A DNA stretch of 64,000 nt from Mariniphaga sp041687215. GTDB taxonomy: Bacteria; Bacteroidota; Bacteroidia; Bacteroidales; Prolixibacteraceae. The stretch spans positions 1 through 64,000 of the forward strand of contig NZ_JAWLCI010000019.1 of assembly GCF_041687215.1 (NCBI RefSeq), written 5' to 3'. Under the pieces are notes generated by a model. It was not told where the DNA came from. It ran no database searches and saw only the letters and a program-made list of their open reading frames with translations. Below, in pieces: positions 9,906 to 17,451 of this stretch (the stretch's first letter is position 1; each line of letters opens with the position of its first letter). The position numbers and the translations under genes are program-made.

Positions 9906-10565
9906 ATGGAAAAAGTATTGCAATTTCTTCGGGAGCTTTCAGAAAATAACACACGCGAATGGTTCGATGCCAACCGGGACAGGTACCAGGAAAGCAGGGA
10001 AAAGGTTTTGTTTGTTACCGATGTTTTAGTAAACGAAATCAGAAAATTTGATAAGGAAATTCCTGTTTTAAACGCCAAAGATTGTATGTTTCGGATTTTT
10101 CGCGATGTTCGGTTTTCGAATGATAAACGCCCGTATAAAACCAATTTTGGCAGTTTTATTTCGAAAGAAGGCCGGAAAAGCCAGTTGCCGGGGTATTATT
10201 TTCATATTGAACCCGGAGAAAGTTTTGTGGGCGGAGGAGTTTATATGCCCGATGCCGGGCCGCTAAAATCAATCAGAGAATACATTTCGCGTTTCCCTGA
10301 AGAATTTATAGAAATCATTAACCAGTCTGAATTCAAATCGGTATTTTCCGAAATGTACGATCATCAATTGAAAACTGCGCCAAAAGGTTTTCCTAAAGAT
10401 CATGAATTTATTCACCTGTTGCGTTACAAGTCGTTTGTATTTTCAGCACCAGTTTCTGACATAGAAATTACGAATGGAGATTTTATTGAAATTGCAGTAA
10501 ATTCCTTTAAACAACTGCACAAATTTAATGCTTATTTATACGATGCTTTAAGGGAATTTTTGTAA
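9906..10565 (+). CDS. DUF2461 domain protein
   Basis: A 219-aa soluble protein of the DUF2461 (TIGR02453) family, whose function is not established. Diagnostic stretches are NNTREWFDANRDRYQ near the start, CMFRIFRDVRFSNDKRPYKT in the middle and PGYYFHIEPGESFVGGG after it. There is no signal peptide and it is probably cytosolic. The start is fixed by the short divergent spacer with ispD. A hairpin terminator lies about 90 bp downstream. Confidence 0.88.
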   Translation: MEKVLQFLRELSENNTREWFDANRDRYQESREKVLFVTDVLVNEIRKFDKEIPVLNAKDCMFRIFRDVRFSNDKRPYKTNFGSFISKEGRKSQLPGYYFHIEPGESFVGGGVYMPDAGPLKSIREYISRFPEEFIEIINQSEFKSVFSEMYDHQLKTAPKGFPKDHEFIHLLRYKSFVFSAPVSDIEITNGDFIEIAVNSFKQLHKFNAYLYDALREFL

Positions 10566-10657
10566 AAAAATTATTTGGAAATTGAGGCCAACTTTCATAA
10601 CTTTACAACATCTTAATAGATGACCCATATTTTTTTATCTTCCCGATGAAAAAATAG

Positions 10658-10690
10658 CCCCGGCAAAAGAATTTGCCGGGGTTTATTTTT
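10658..10690 (+). terminator. Rho-independent terminator
   Basis: Perfect 10-bp stem CCCCGGCAAA/TTTGCCGGGG with an AGAA loop, followed by TTTATTTTT. It ends the DUF2461 transcript and insulates the DUF5020 gene. Confidence 0.88.
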
Positions 10691-10741
10691 AAATAAGTTT
10701 TCTATTTTTGCCGCCATTAAAAATTCTAAAAACCAAATAAT

Positions 10742-11428
10742 ATGAAACGAGTTCTACTGTCCTTAGTTTTTGTTACAGCTCTTTTTACAGCCAAATCACA
10801 AAATGTTCAGCTTCATTACGACCTGGGTGAAGGAAGAAACTTTTTTACCACAACGGTTGAAATGTTCAGGCCCGACAGTTGGGGAAGCACCTTTTTCTTT
10901 ATCGATATGGATTACAGTTCCGATACCCGTAATATCGATAACGGAGTTTCGCTGGCTTATTGGGAAATTGCCCGGAGTTTTAAATGGAATGAAAACCAGA
11001 AGTTTCAGCCCCGGGTTGAATACAATGGCGGCGTTTTTAAATTGGATGGAGATGAAACTCCGTTTATTCCAATAGAAAACTGTTTGCTGGCCGGTGTGGA
11101 AAGAACATTTGCCTCAGGCGATTTTTCTAAAATATTAACCCTGCAGGCCAACTACAAACGCATAAAAAACAAAGAGGATGCCTCGTTCCAGTTAACTGCA
11201 GTCTGGACCATCCAAATGCTGGAAGGCAAATTGACATTCACAGGATTTGCCGATTTCTGGAAAGAAGAAATGTTTTGGGGAACAGATTACCGCTTCCTTT
11301 CAGAACCGCAACTGTGGTTTAACGCTACTAAAAATTTAGCATTGGGAACCGAAATTGAATTAAGCAACAACTTTGTGGCTGATGAATTTAAGGTAATGCC
11401 AACTTTGGGTGTAAAATATACCTTCTAA
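10742..11428 (+). CDS. DUF5020 Tsx-like outer-membrane channel
   Basis: 228 aa with a signal peptide (VTALFTAKSQ) and short alternating beta-strands ending in an aromatic C-terminus (LGVKYTF) as in outer-membrane barrels. The stretch VQLHYDLGEGRNFFTTTVEM is typical of DUF5020, a family related to the nucleoside channel Tsx. It lies 13 bp ahead of a purine permease and is almost certainly co-transcribed. This suggests the pair moves nucleobases or nucleosides across the two membranes; the substrate is an inference from context. A TATTTTTG box at 10703-10710 may be the -7 element. Confidence 0.82.
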   Translation: MKRVLLSLVFVTALFTAKSQNVQLHYDLGEGRNFFTTTVEMFRPDSWGSTFFFIDMDYSSDTRNIDNGVSLAYWEIARSFKWNENQKFQPRVEYNGGVFKLDGDETPFIPIENCLLAGVERTFASGDFSKILTLQANYKRIKNKEDASFQLTAVWTIQMLEGKLTFTGFADFWKEEMFWGTDYRFLSEPQLWFNATKNLALGTEIELSNNFVADEFKVMPTLGVKYTF

Positions 11429-11441
11429 AAAAACCTGAGTT

Positions 11442-12734
11442 ATGTTCGAAAAATATTTCAAACTAAAAGAAAACAAAACAACGGTTAGAACCGAAATTTT
11501 GGCAGGGATAACCACGTTTATGACGATGGCCTACATTCTTGCAGTGAACCCTGATATTTTGAGTGCCACAGGCATGGATAAGAATGCGTTGTTTACTGCA
11601 ACTGCGCTTTCGGCCATGGTGGCAACCATTGTGATGGCGCTGGTGGCAAAATTACCGTTTGCCCTGGCACCGGGAATGGGTCTCAACGCTTTTTTTGCAT
11701 TTACCGTAGTGCTTGGAATGGGTCACTCCTGGCAATTTGCTTTAACTGCAGTTTTTCTTGAAGGAATTATTTTCCTCTTGCTTACTGCTTTTAATATTCG
11801 CGAACTCATTATAAATGCCATTCCACTTTCAGTAAAACACGCCGTTTCTGCCGGTATTGGTTTGTTCATCGCTTTTATTGGTTTACAAAATGCAGGCGTA
11901 ATTGTAAACAACGATGCTACCCTTGTTGGCCTGGGAGATATGGGTTCTCCGGCTGTGCTGATAGCAATGGGTGGAATTGTTTTAACTGCTGTTTTACTGG
12001 CTTTAAAAGTAAAAGGCGCTTTACTTATTGGAATTTTTACTGCAACTATTGCCGGATTGCCTCTTGGCGTTACCCAAATGCCCGAAGGTCATTTGGTTGG
12101 TGCACCGCCATCGCTTTCTCCCATTTTTTTCAAATTTGAATTCGCTGAAATTTTTACGCTCGATATGGTGATTGTGTTGTTCACCTTCCTTTTTGTGGAT
12201 ATGTTTGATACGGTTGGTACGCTGGTGGGTGTTTCGGATAAAGCCGGAATGTTAACCAAAGACGGGAAAGTGCCGCGTGCAAAACAGGCGCTGTTTGCCG
12301 ATTCAATCGGTACCACAGTTGGCGCCATGCTGGGAACAAGTACGGTTACCACTTATGTTGAAAGTGCATCGGGTGTGGCCGAAGGTGGAAAAACCGGATT
12401 AACATCCCTCACCACTGCAGGTTTGTTTTTGGTAGCGTTGTTTTTTGCCCCGCTGTTCACCATGGTTCCGGCTGCTGCAACAGCTGCCGCCCTGGTTTTG
12501 GTAGGTTTTTTTATGATGTCGCCCATTCAAAAAATCAATTTTGAAGATTTTACCGAAGCTATTCCGGCATTTATCACCATTATTGTAATGCCGCTTACTT
12601 ACAGTATTGCCGAAGGAATTGTTTTCGGTATGTTGTCGTATGTTTTCCTGAAACTTTTAACCGGAAAGCTGAAGGATATTTCGGTGGTTATGGTTGTTTT
12701 GGCAGCGCTATTTGTGCTGAAGTTTTTTATATAA
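11442..12734 (+). CDS. NCS2 purine permease (AzgA/PbuG type)
   Basis: Inner-membrane nucleobase:cation symporter of 430 aa with about 12-14 hydrophobic segments. The start NKTTVRTEILAGITTFMTMA is the hallmark of the AzgA-like hypoxanthine/guanine/adenine branch. Other family signatures are ALAPGMGLNAFFAF, FVDMFDTVGTLVGV and GTSTVTTYVESASGVAEGG. It follows the Tsx-like gene by 13 bp, giving an outer/inner membrane uptake pair. Which purine it prefers cannot be judged from sequence. Confidence 0.93.
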   Translation: MFEKYFKLKENKTTVRTEILAGITTFMTMAYILAVNPDILSATGMDKNALFTATALSAMVATIVMALVAKLPFALAPGMGLNAFFAFTVVLGMGHSWQFALTAVFLEGIIFLLLTAFNIRELIINAIPLSVKHAVSAGIGLFIAFIGLQNAGVIVNNDATLVGLGDMGSPAVLIAMGGIVLTAVLLALKVKGALLIGIFTATIAGLPLGVTQMPEGHLVGAPPSLSPIFFKFEFAEIFTLDMVIVLFTFLFVDMFDTVGTLVGVSDKAGMLTKDGKVPRAKQALFADSIGTTVGAMLGTSTVTTYVESASGVAEGGKTGLTSLTTAGLFLVALFFAPLFTMVPAAATAAALVLVGFFMMSPIQKINFEDFTEAIPAFITIIVMPLTYSIAEGIVFGMLSYVFLKLLTGKLKDISVVMVVLAALFVLKFFI

Positions 12735-12752
12735 ATATTCTCAGAAAAAATT

Positions 12753-12800
12753 AAAAAACAGAGCCGGCAAAAGTTATACAATTTGCCGGCCCTGTTTTTT
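12753..12800. terminator. Bidirectional terminator
   Basis: AAAAAACAG-a-GCCGGCAAA pairs with TTTGCCGGC-c-CTGTTTTTT, broken only by one A/C mismatch, with a 10-nt loop. It separates the purine permease from the convergent lipoprotein cluster. Confidence 0.9.
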
Positions 12801-12809
12801 AAACGATTT

Positions 12810-13286
12810 TCATTCTACCCGTTCAAAATGGTAATTAAACCTGTCGCAACACGGAGAACTTAAATGCAGGGTATCGTTTCCGGTGTAATGTACATACTTT
12901 ACCCTGTCTGAAAAAAACGAACCCGATTGTTCATCTTTTTCAAAATCAACTTTTAACCGTAAATCGTTAGGATTCCAGAGAGCAGGCACTATTTTACCAT
13001 ATTCCAGCAGGCTGTTGTCTTTTACAAAACCATAGATTTCCACTTTTTTAATGACCAGGTAATCAAAATCGGGGTCATAACCTAAACCGTGAAATCCGCC
13101 GGAAATATCAAATATTTTCCATGTGCCGTAAATTTTCAAATCCTGTTCAGAGAAAATTTCTGCATTAAAATACCTGGTTGATTCCACTTCGTCAAGTACC
13201 TTTGGTATTTCAATGGTTTCTTCGTTGCAGGCAGTGAATAATCCTGCCAAAATTAAGAGGGTGAAGAAGTATCTTGAAGTTTTCAT
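12810..13286 (-). CDS. Lipocalin-like lipoprotein
   Basis: 158 aa with lipoprotein signal LILAGLFTACNE (Cys near 20). The body is short beta-strands starting with YGTWKIFDISGG, the G-x-W of lipocalin-like barrels, and a C-terminal CC pair (LSSPCCDRF). No specific function is recognised. It is the last of a minus-strand row of four to five small lipoproteins that probably share the promoter at 14649-14678. An own promoter in the 58-bp gap was not seen. Confidence 0.75.
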   Translation of the reverse strand: MKTSRYFFTLLILAGLFTACNEETIEIPKVLDEVESTRYFNAEIFSEQDLKIYGTWKIFDISGGFHGLGYDPDFDYLVIKKVEIYGFVKDNSLLEYGKIVPALWNPNDLRLKVDFEKDEQSGSFFSDRVKYVHYTGNDTLHLSSPCCDRFNYHFERVE

Positions 13287-13344
13287 GGCAAGTTTATTTT
13301 GTTGTTTTTAACGATTCATCTCAGGTTATACTTTTTCGTTGTAA

Positions 13345-13866
13345 TTAATGCCACCTGTAATCCGTTTCGGCTAATGGGTCAATATTTTTAAACTCGTCGA
13401 AATTTTTGTGTTTGTTTTCGTTCCACCAGTCGAAATAGGCTTTGGCTGCAACTGCATGAGATTCATCACTGTTAACTAATTCTAACCCCTCCGAATTGCG
13501 CAATCCTAAAACAAGATTTTGGGATGGAAAATTTCCAAACACGTGTTCAGTTTTAATTGCATCTGTCCTAATAGCTTCAATTGTCCATAAAACATACATG
13601 CCCAGTTTACATTCCGGTATCATCAACGATGAAAACATGTTATGAGGAAAGTTGGTTATCATCTGGTTTTCATTTCGGTATTGCAGAAGTAAAGGAATGT
13701 CTTCAGCGGTGAATGGTGGAAGTTTCAAAAATTTATATTCACCTTTTTTTAGCAATTCAATGTATTTTTCTACCTCAATATTATTAATATCAACTACATC
13801 ATCTTTATCGCAACCTAACGCGCTGAATAAGAAGATTATTAGTACTGAAATTTTAAAGGTTTTCAT
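13345..13866 (-). CDS. Lipoprotein, probable DUF4943 family (paralogue 1)
   Basis: 173 aa with lipoprotein signal FLFSALGCDKDD. It aligns along its length with the 180-aa lipoprotein at 14693-15235. Both have a V-E-x-[FY]-[IV]-x-x-L-K-x-G-x-Y opening, a WT[IV]E-[AG]-IR core, a F-D/K-WW segment and an ending P-L-x-[EG]-T-x-Y-x-W. I recall this pattern as DUF4943, but have not verified it. This copy is the more diverged one and lacks the YFILGECLLW stretch. Function unknown; probably surface- or periplasm-facing. Confidence 0.72.
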   Translation of the reverse strand: MKTFKISVLIIFLFSALGCDKDDVVDINNIEVEKYIELLKKGEYKFLKLPPFTAEDIPLLLQYRNENQMITNFPHNMFSSLMIPECKLGMYVLWTIEAIRTDAIKTEHVFGNFPSQNLVLGLRNSEGLELVNSDESHAVAAKAYFDWWNENKHKNFDEFKNIDPLAETDYRWH

Positions 13867-13900
13867 GGTATTTTGGATTTTATGAATTTCAAAAATCTAT

Positions 13901-14224
13901 CTATTCAACTTTTTTAATTTCAATGATTTCGCAATCAATGAATGGCGAACAAAACTCATTTATACCCAGTTCTTTGTATTTCACGTTTACACGGTCATCG
14001 GTTTTAAAGGTTATTATTTCATCGATTGAAACGACTAAGGTATCGCCGTTGTCGAAGTGAATTTGTTCGGCACAGTGCCACAAACCGCCACTTAACCAGA
14101 CTTTTCCATTTCCTTGTTTAATGCCATCGTCAACATCATCTTTTTTATTACAGGAAAAAAGAAACATAAACAGGAATCCGAGCAGAACAAGTTTTTCTAT
14201 TTCTTGCGATTTTTCAGAATTCAT
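13901..14224 (-). CDS. Small lipoprotein, unknown function
   Basis: 107 aa. The N-terminus is charged (MNSEKSQEIEKL), then hydrophobic LGFLFMFLFSCNKKDD, giving a probable lipid anchor at the Cys near 24. The rest is beta-rich with three further Cys (HCAE, FCSPFIDCE). The gene overlaps the end of the upstream lipoprotein gene by 11 bp, so the two are co-transcribed. No family recognised. Confidence 0.65.
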   Translation of the reverse strand: MNSEKSQEIEKLVLLGFLFMFLFSCNKKDDVDDGIKQGNGKVWLSGGLWHCAEQIHFDNGDTLVVSIDEIITFKTDDRVNVKYKELGINEFCSPFIDCEIIEIKKVE

Positions 14225-14624
14225 TGTGGTATTCTTCGCTCATCTTATAAATCTTCAAACTGTTTTCATCTACCGAAATGATTTGCCATTTGTAGTCGGC
14301 CGTGCCACCCCAGTAATCAACAGTTATAATTAGCAATGAATCCTGCCGCTGCCATGTTCCTTCAAAATCGGCGTAAGCAATTGGCGGAGTTCCGCACCAT
14401 CCGGCATTTTTTCTTTCGATAAAAATCTGGTTTGATTTAAACTCAAACCCGTAGTCGTTAACTTTCAGGGAATCTGCTCTGGTAAATTCCATGATGGTAT
14501 CATTTTCCAACTGGTTTGTCCAGCTACCCATTAATTCATCTGAATTCTGAATAAATAATTCAGGTTCCTTTTCGCATGAAAACAACAGAACAGGGAATAA
14601 AAACAAAATCAGTTTTTTCATCAT
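14214..14624 (-). CDS. Lipocalin-like lipoprotein
   Basis: 136 aa with lipoprotein signal FLFPVLLFSCEKE. A lipocalin-like G-x-W (MGSWTNQ) follows near residue 32, then alternating strands with a second FEGTW. It resembles the small lipocalin-type lipoproteins common in Bacteroidota. It is the first gene after the ECF-like promoter, whose -10 box ends 25 bp before the ATG, exactly the spacing seen for the next lipoprotein upstream. Ligand unknown. Confidence 0.72.
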   Translation of the reverse strand: MMKKLILFLFPVLLFSCEKEPELFIQNSDELMGSWTNQLENDTIMEFTRADSLKVNDYGFEFKSNQIFIERKNAGWCGTPPIAYADFEGTWQRQDSLLIITVDYWGGTADYKWQIISVDENSLKIYKMSEEYHNEF

Positions 14625-14648
14625 CCAAATATTTGCGGTTACTTTTTC

Positions 14649-14678
14649 AAGATGCTTTTAATATACAATCGGTTGCGT
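14649..14678 (-). promoter_or_regulatory. ECF-sigma-like promoter, copy A
   Basis: Minus strand reads ACGCAACC-N15-GCATCTT. The AAC in the -35 and the ATC near -10 follow the general ECF pattern. It drives the 14624-12810 lipoprotein row. Confidence 0.6.
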
Positions 14679-14692
14679 TGAAATTGAAATAT

Positions 14693-15235
14693 TTAAAACC
14701 ATTGGTAAGAAGTACCTTCCAATGGATTTTTATTTTTCCAATCCTTGTTTTTGAAATTATCCCACCAATCTTTATAAAAGTCCCTGACGATAAGTATTTC
14801 ATTTCCTTTTAACCCCTTGTATCGTTCACTTTTATTTTTTGCTGCATCAATTAAAAAAGGGTCAAGCGAACCATATCCGGCGCCATTGCGAATTCCTTCC
14901 ACGGTCCACAACAAACACTCACCCAAAATAAAATATTCCCGTCCTTCGGGAAATGGCCGGCGCGACGAGAGTGGATTAACCGGGAATGCCACAATGTGAG
15001 TAGTGTCTTTTGAAAAGTTGATTAGCGATTGAATATGATTTTCAGAAAAATTTGGCATCAAAAGCCATACGTTTTCACCATTGTCTCCTTTCTTATATTT
15101 ATTGTATTTGCCACTTTTTAGTTGATTCACAAAGATTTCGACATCCGGATTATCCAGGTCAAAGTCATCTTTTTTGCATCCAACGATTAAAAAAAGGCAT
15201 GCTGCAGCAATCAAAACAAATCTGCTTTTCATCAT
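14693..15235 (-). CDS. Lipoprotein, probable DUF4943 family (paralogue 2)
   Basis: 180 aa with signal ACLFLIVGCKKDD and predicted lipidation at the Cys near 20. Conserved-looking blocks include NPDVEIFVNQLKSGKY, FILGECLLWTVEGIRNG and FYKDWWDNF, closing with PLEGTSYQWF. It is paralogous to 13345-13866. It sits alone behind its own ECF-like promoter (copy B) and stops 15 bp before copy A, so duplication of gene plus promoter is a simple explanation. Function unknown. Confidence 0.75.
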   Translation of the reverse strand: MMKSRFVLIAAACLFLIVGCKKDDFDLDNPDVEIFVNQLKSGKYNKYKKGDNGENVWLLMPNFSENHIQSLINFSKDTTHIVAFPVNPLSSRRPFPEGREYFILGECLLWTVEGIRNGAGYGSLDPFLIDAAKNKSERYKGLKGNEILIVRDFYKDWWDNFKNKDWKNKNPLEGTSYQWF

Positions 15236-15259
15236 CCAACGATTTTTGGTTACTTTTTT

Positions 15260-15289
15260 AAGATGCTTTTAAAAATCAAATGGTTGCGT
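15260..15289 (-). promoter_or_regulatory. ECF-sigma-like promoter, copy B
   Basis: ACGCAACC-N15-GCATCTT on the minus strand, 25 bp before the ATG of the 180-aa lipoprotein. The spacer and leader also match copy A (TTTTTAAAA before the -10, AAAAAGTAACC after it). Confidence 0.6.
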
Positions 15290-15314
15290 GCAGAAAATAA
15301 TTTTTCCTACCTTT

Positions 15315-15824
15315 TTAAAAACTATACCCAAAAGATACTCCGCCTGACGGATGAAGTTCATTGCCATCCAGTTCATACATTGGGGTGAAACCAATTCTGA
15401 AAATAAAACGTCCGTTGGGTTTTTGGTACCGGTAACCAGCGCGCCCGGTTAAAAAAGTGCTCCAATCCCTTGTGTTTTCGCCCGTTAAACGCTGCATTTC
15501 TTCATTGGTAAAAGCCGTTCCCAACCCAAATTCAATATGGTGCCGGTTGAAGGAAATCAGTTCGTTAATAGATACCGGAATCCAAAATTCCCGCACATCG
15601 GTTGACGGAGGATACCACGCAAAGCCTGCCTGGGCAGTGGTTTTATAATTTTCTCCGTTTAACAGAATGCGTTCGTAATTAACGGAATAAAAAGCTCCGT
15701 GCCCGAACAACTCCAACTGGATGCTGTTTTTGTGCTGAAACTCAAACGGCAGGGTTACTTTTTCCTGACAGAAAGCTGTGAAGGTTGCTAAAATGATAAT
15801 TGCAGTTGTGATGATTTTTTTCAT
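15315..15824 (-). CDS. Small outer-membrane beta-barrel protein
   Basis: 169 aa from the ATG at 15824, chosen because the signal peptide MKKIITTAIIILATFTAFCQ starts there. An in-frame ATG 45 bp further up only adds a polar tail. The body alternates aromatic and polar residues (HGAFYSVNYERIL, AGYRYQKPNGRFIFRIGF) and ends in Phe (GVSFGYSF), the usual signature of a Bacteroidota outer-membrane barrel. Function unknown. Directly upstream lies the decayed methylase tail. Confidence 0.72.
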   Translation of the reverse strand: MKKIITTAIIILATFTAFCQEKVTLPFEFQHKNSIQLELFGHGAFYSVNYERILLNGENYKTTAQAGFAWYPPSTDVREFWIPVSINELISFNRHHIEFGLGTAFTNEEMQRLTGENTRDWSTFLTGRAGYRYQKPNGRFIFRIGFTPMYELDGNELHPSGGVSFGYSF

Positions 15825-15849
15825 GGCAGAAGGTTTTTTGTTTTGAAAG

Positions 15850-15974
15850 CTATAACGATTCTTCTGCAATTTTTATTTCATCTTCGGTTAAATCATACAG
15901 TTCATAAACCATTTGGTCTATTTCGCGATCGGTTTTTTCGATTTCAGCATTAATTTTAACTCTTTAATTTGTTG
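15850..15974 (-). pseudogene. Decayed C-terminal tail of a DNA methylase (Eco57I/type IIG-like)
   Basis: The minus strand encodes INAEIEKTDREIDQMVYELY then DLTEDEIKIAEESL and a stop. The pattern (I/L)D-x-x-VYELYxLTEDEIKI is the usual end of Eco57I/TaqI-like restriction-modification methylases in Bacteroidota. A one-base frameshift separates this from QQIKEL in the neighbouring frame, and a stop lies just before that, so only about 40 codons survive. No start and no rest of the gene were found in the 270-bp gap. It is a scar of a lost restriction system. Confidence 0.6.
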
Positions 15975-16139
15975 CTAAAATGAAGGGACAAAATACAATT
16001 TTATCATAACATTAAGGATAAAAATTCCCGGTAAATCCGTATTCGTGTGTTAAAAGCATTTGTTTGATAAGAAAAAATGTAGTTGAAAAATGACGTTGAT
16101 TTTTTGCAGGTGGTTTCAGTTTCTATGTATCATTCAGGT

Positions 16140-16760
16140 TTAATTTGGTTTTGTTTTTCTTTTTCTCAATAATCCAAGCATTGTTCCAATCCCAACGCCA
16201 TAATAAACTCTGTATTTATTTATTTCGAGCATAGGCGAAACGGTTAATCCAAAAACCGATGTAAATGGAAACTCAATTTTTGGGTTGATAATCAGGCTCG
16301 CGGCATTGTTTCTTTTGTAATTCCAGGTATAATTTTCGAAAAAAAAAGATCCATCATCAATCTTTTGCCAGTTTTCAGGCTCTCTTATTATTGTATAACC
16401 TATTCCAACTAAAAAATTGATCCTGATTGTTCCACTTTTGTTTAACCTGTCAATTTTTCCAAAAGCAATTTGGTAATTTTCAATTTGATCATAAGGATTT
16501 TCCAATCCCAAAATCATTACTTTTATCAAACCAGAGGAGTAATCTTCAGGTTGTGATTTTGGTTTTCGGATATTCCCATTGTATCCGATTTTTAAAGAAA
16601 ACCGTTCGTTATATACGTAATTCAGGTCTGCATTTAGTCCGATGTAATTTCCGAAATTTAGTTCCTGTGAAAGATAAATTGCATGATTTTCAGCAAATTG
16701 TGCATGAACCCATTCAATGCTGAAAATGAACAGTGATATTATTATTGTTCTCTTCATCAA
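16140..16760 (-). CDS. Outer-membrane beta-barrel protein, unknown function
   Basis: 206 aa with signal peptide (IISLFIFSIEWVHAQ). The strand pattern (NFGNYIGLNADLNYVYN, FSLKIGYNGN) matches small transmembrane barrels. The C-terminus is basic (RKRKTKPN) rather than aromatic, which is unusual for an outer-membrane protein and leaves room for doubt. It follows the porin-like gene at 16773 by 12 bp and is the third gene of an operon starting at 18507. Confidence 0.65.
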   Translation of the reverse strand: MMKRTIIISLFIFSIEWVHAQFAENHAIYLSQELNFGNYIGLNADLNYVYNERFSLKIGYNGNIRKPKSQPEDYSSGLIKVMILGLENPYDQIENYQIAFGKIDRLNKSGTIRINFLVGIGYTIIREPENWQKIDDGSFFFENYTWNYKRNNAASLIINPKIEFPFTSVFGLTVSPMLEINKYRVYYGVGIGTMLGLLRKRKTKPN

Positions 16761-16772
16761 TTTTCAACGCTA

Positions 16773-17444
16773 TTATTTTTTTGGGGATAGTCCATGTTTT
16801 ATTCCCACTGAAACTGAAAATCCATAATGCCTCAAATTGTGATCGCCAAAATAGTCTATATTTGAAAATGTAGTTAAACTATGTTTGTAAGCTAACGCCG
16901 AACAAATTATAAGTTTCTCTGACAAAGCACGTTCAATGCCAATCTCAATTAATCCTCCAAAGTCAAATTTTGAAATATAATCCATTTGATCAACCGTTTC
17001 CTGTCCGATAACTAGTTTTGAATCGTTTAGTTTAGGGATAATTGATTCTGCAGTAACCGGGAATGCAGGCACCATTCCAATTTTTGGAATAATCTTTATT
17101 TTATTTCCTATTTCGTATCCAATTTTTATGGGAATACTCATATAGTCAAAATTCATTTCAGAATTTACTTCCCCGTAATACGTTCCATATTCATCAACGA
17201 GACTAAATTTTTCAGAAAATCCTTGCTGCGAATACAAAACATCTACTCCAATTCGGTATCTGTCGGAAAGTTTGAGGTCGTAGGTAATTCCGCCAGTAAA
17301 TCCAGCTCTCATTTCTGAATTATAGAAGATTTCATTAGCTGATATGTTTGTAAGATTCAGACCTACCTGCATTCCTATAATATGCGTTTGCCCAAAAGCA
17401 GTTGTTGTTAATGCAATGAATAAAATGATTAGAATCTGTTTCAT
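16773..17444 (-). CDS. PorT-like outer-membrane beta-barrel protein
   Basis: 223 aa from the ATG at 17444, where the signal peptide MKQILIILFIALTTTAFGQ begins. An upstream in-frame ATG would run into the preceding gene. Strands such as HIIGMQVGLNLTNIS and GFTGGITYDLKLSDRYRIGV followed by VDVLYSQQGF match the OMP_b-brl_2/PorT-like family. It starts 7 bp after the PD40 lipoprotein gene, so the two are co-transcribed and may act together at the outer membrane. Role unknown. Confidence 0.78.
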   Translation of the reverse strand: MKQILIILFIALTTTAFGQTHIIGMQVGLNLTNISANEIFYNSEMRAGFTGGITYDLKLSDRYRIGVDVLYSQQGFSEKFSLVDEYGTYYGEVNSEMNFDYMSIPIKIGYEIGNKIKIIPKIGMVPAFPVTAESIIPKLNDSKLVIGQETVDQMDYISKFDFGGLIEIGIERALSEKLIICSALAYKHSLTTFSNIDYFGDHNLRHYGFSVSVGIKHGLSPKK

Positions 17445-17451
17445 TGTTATT

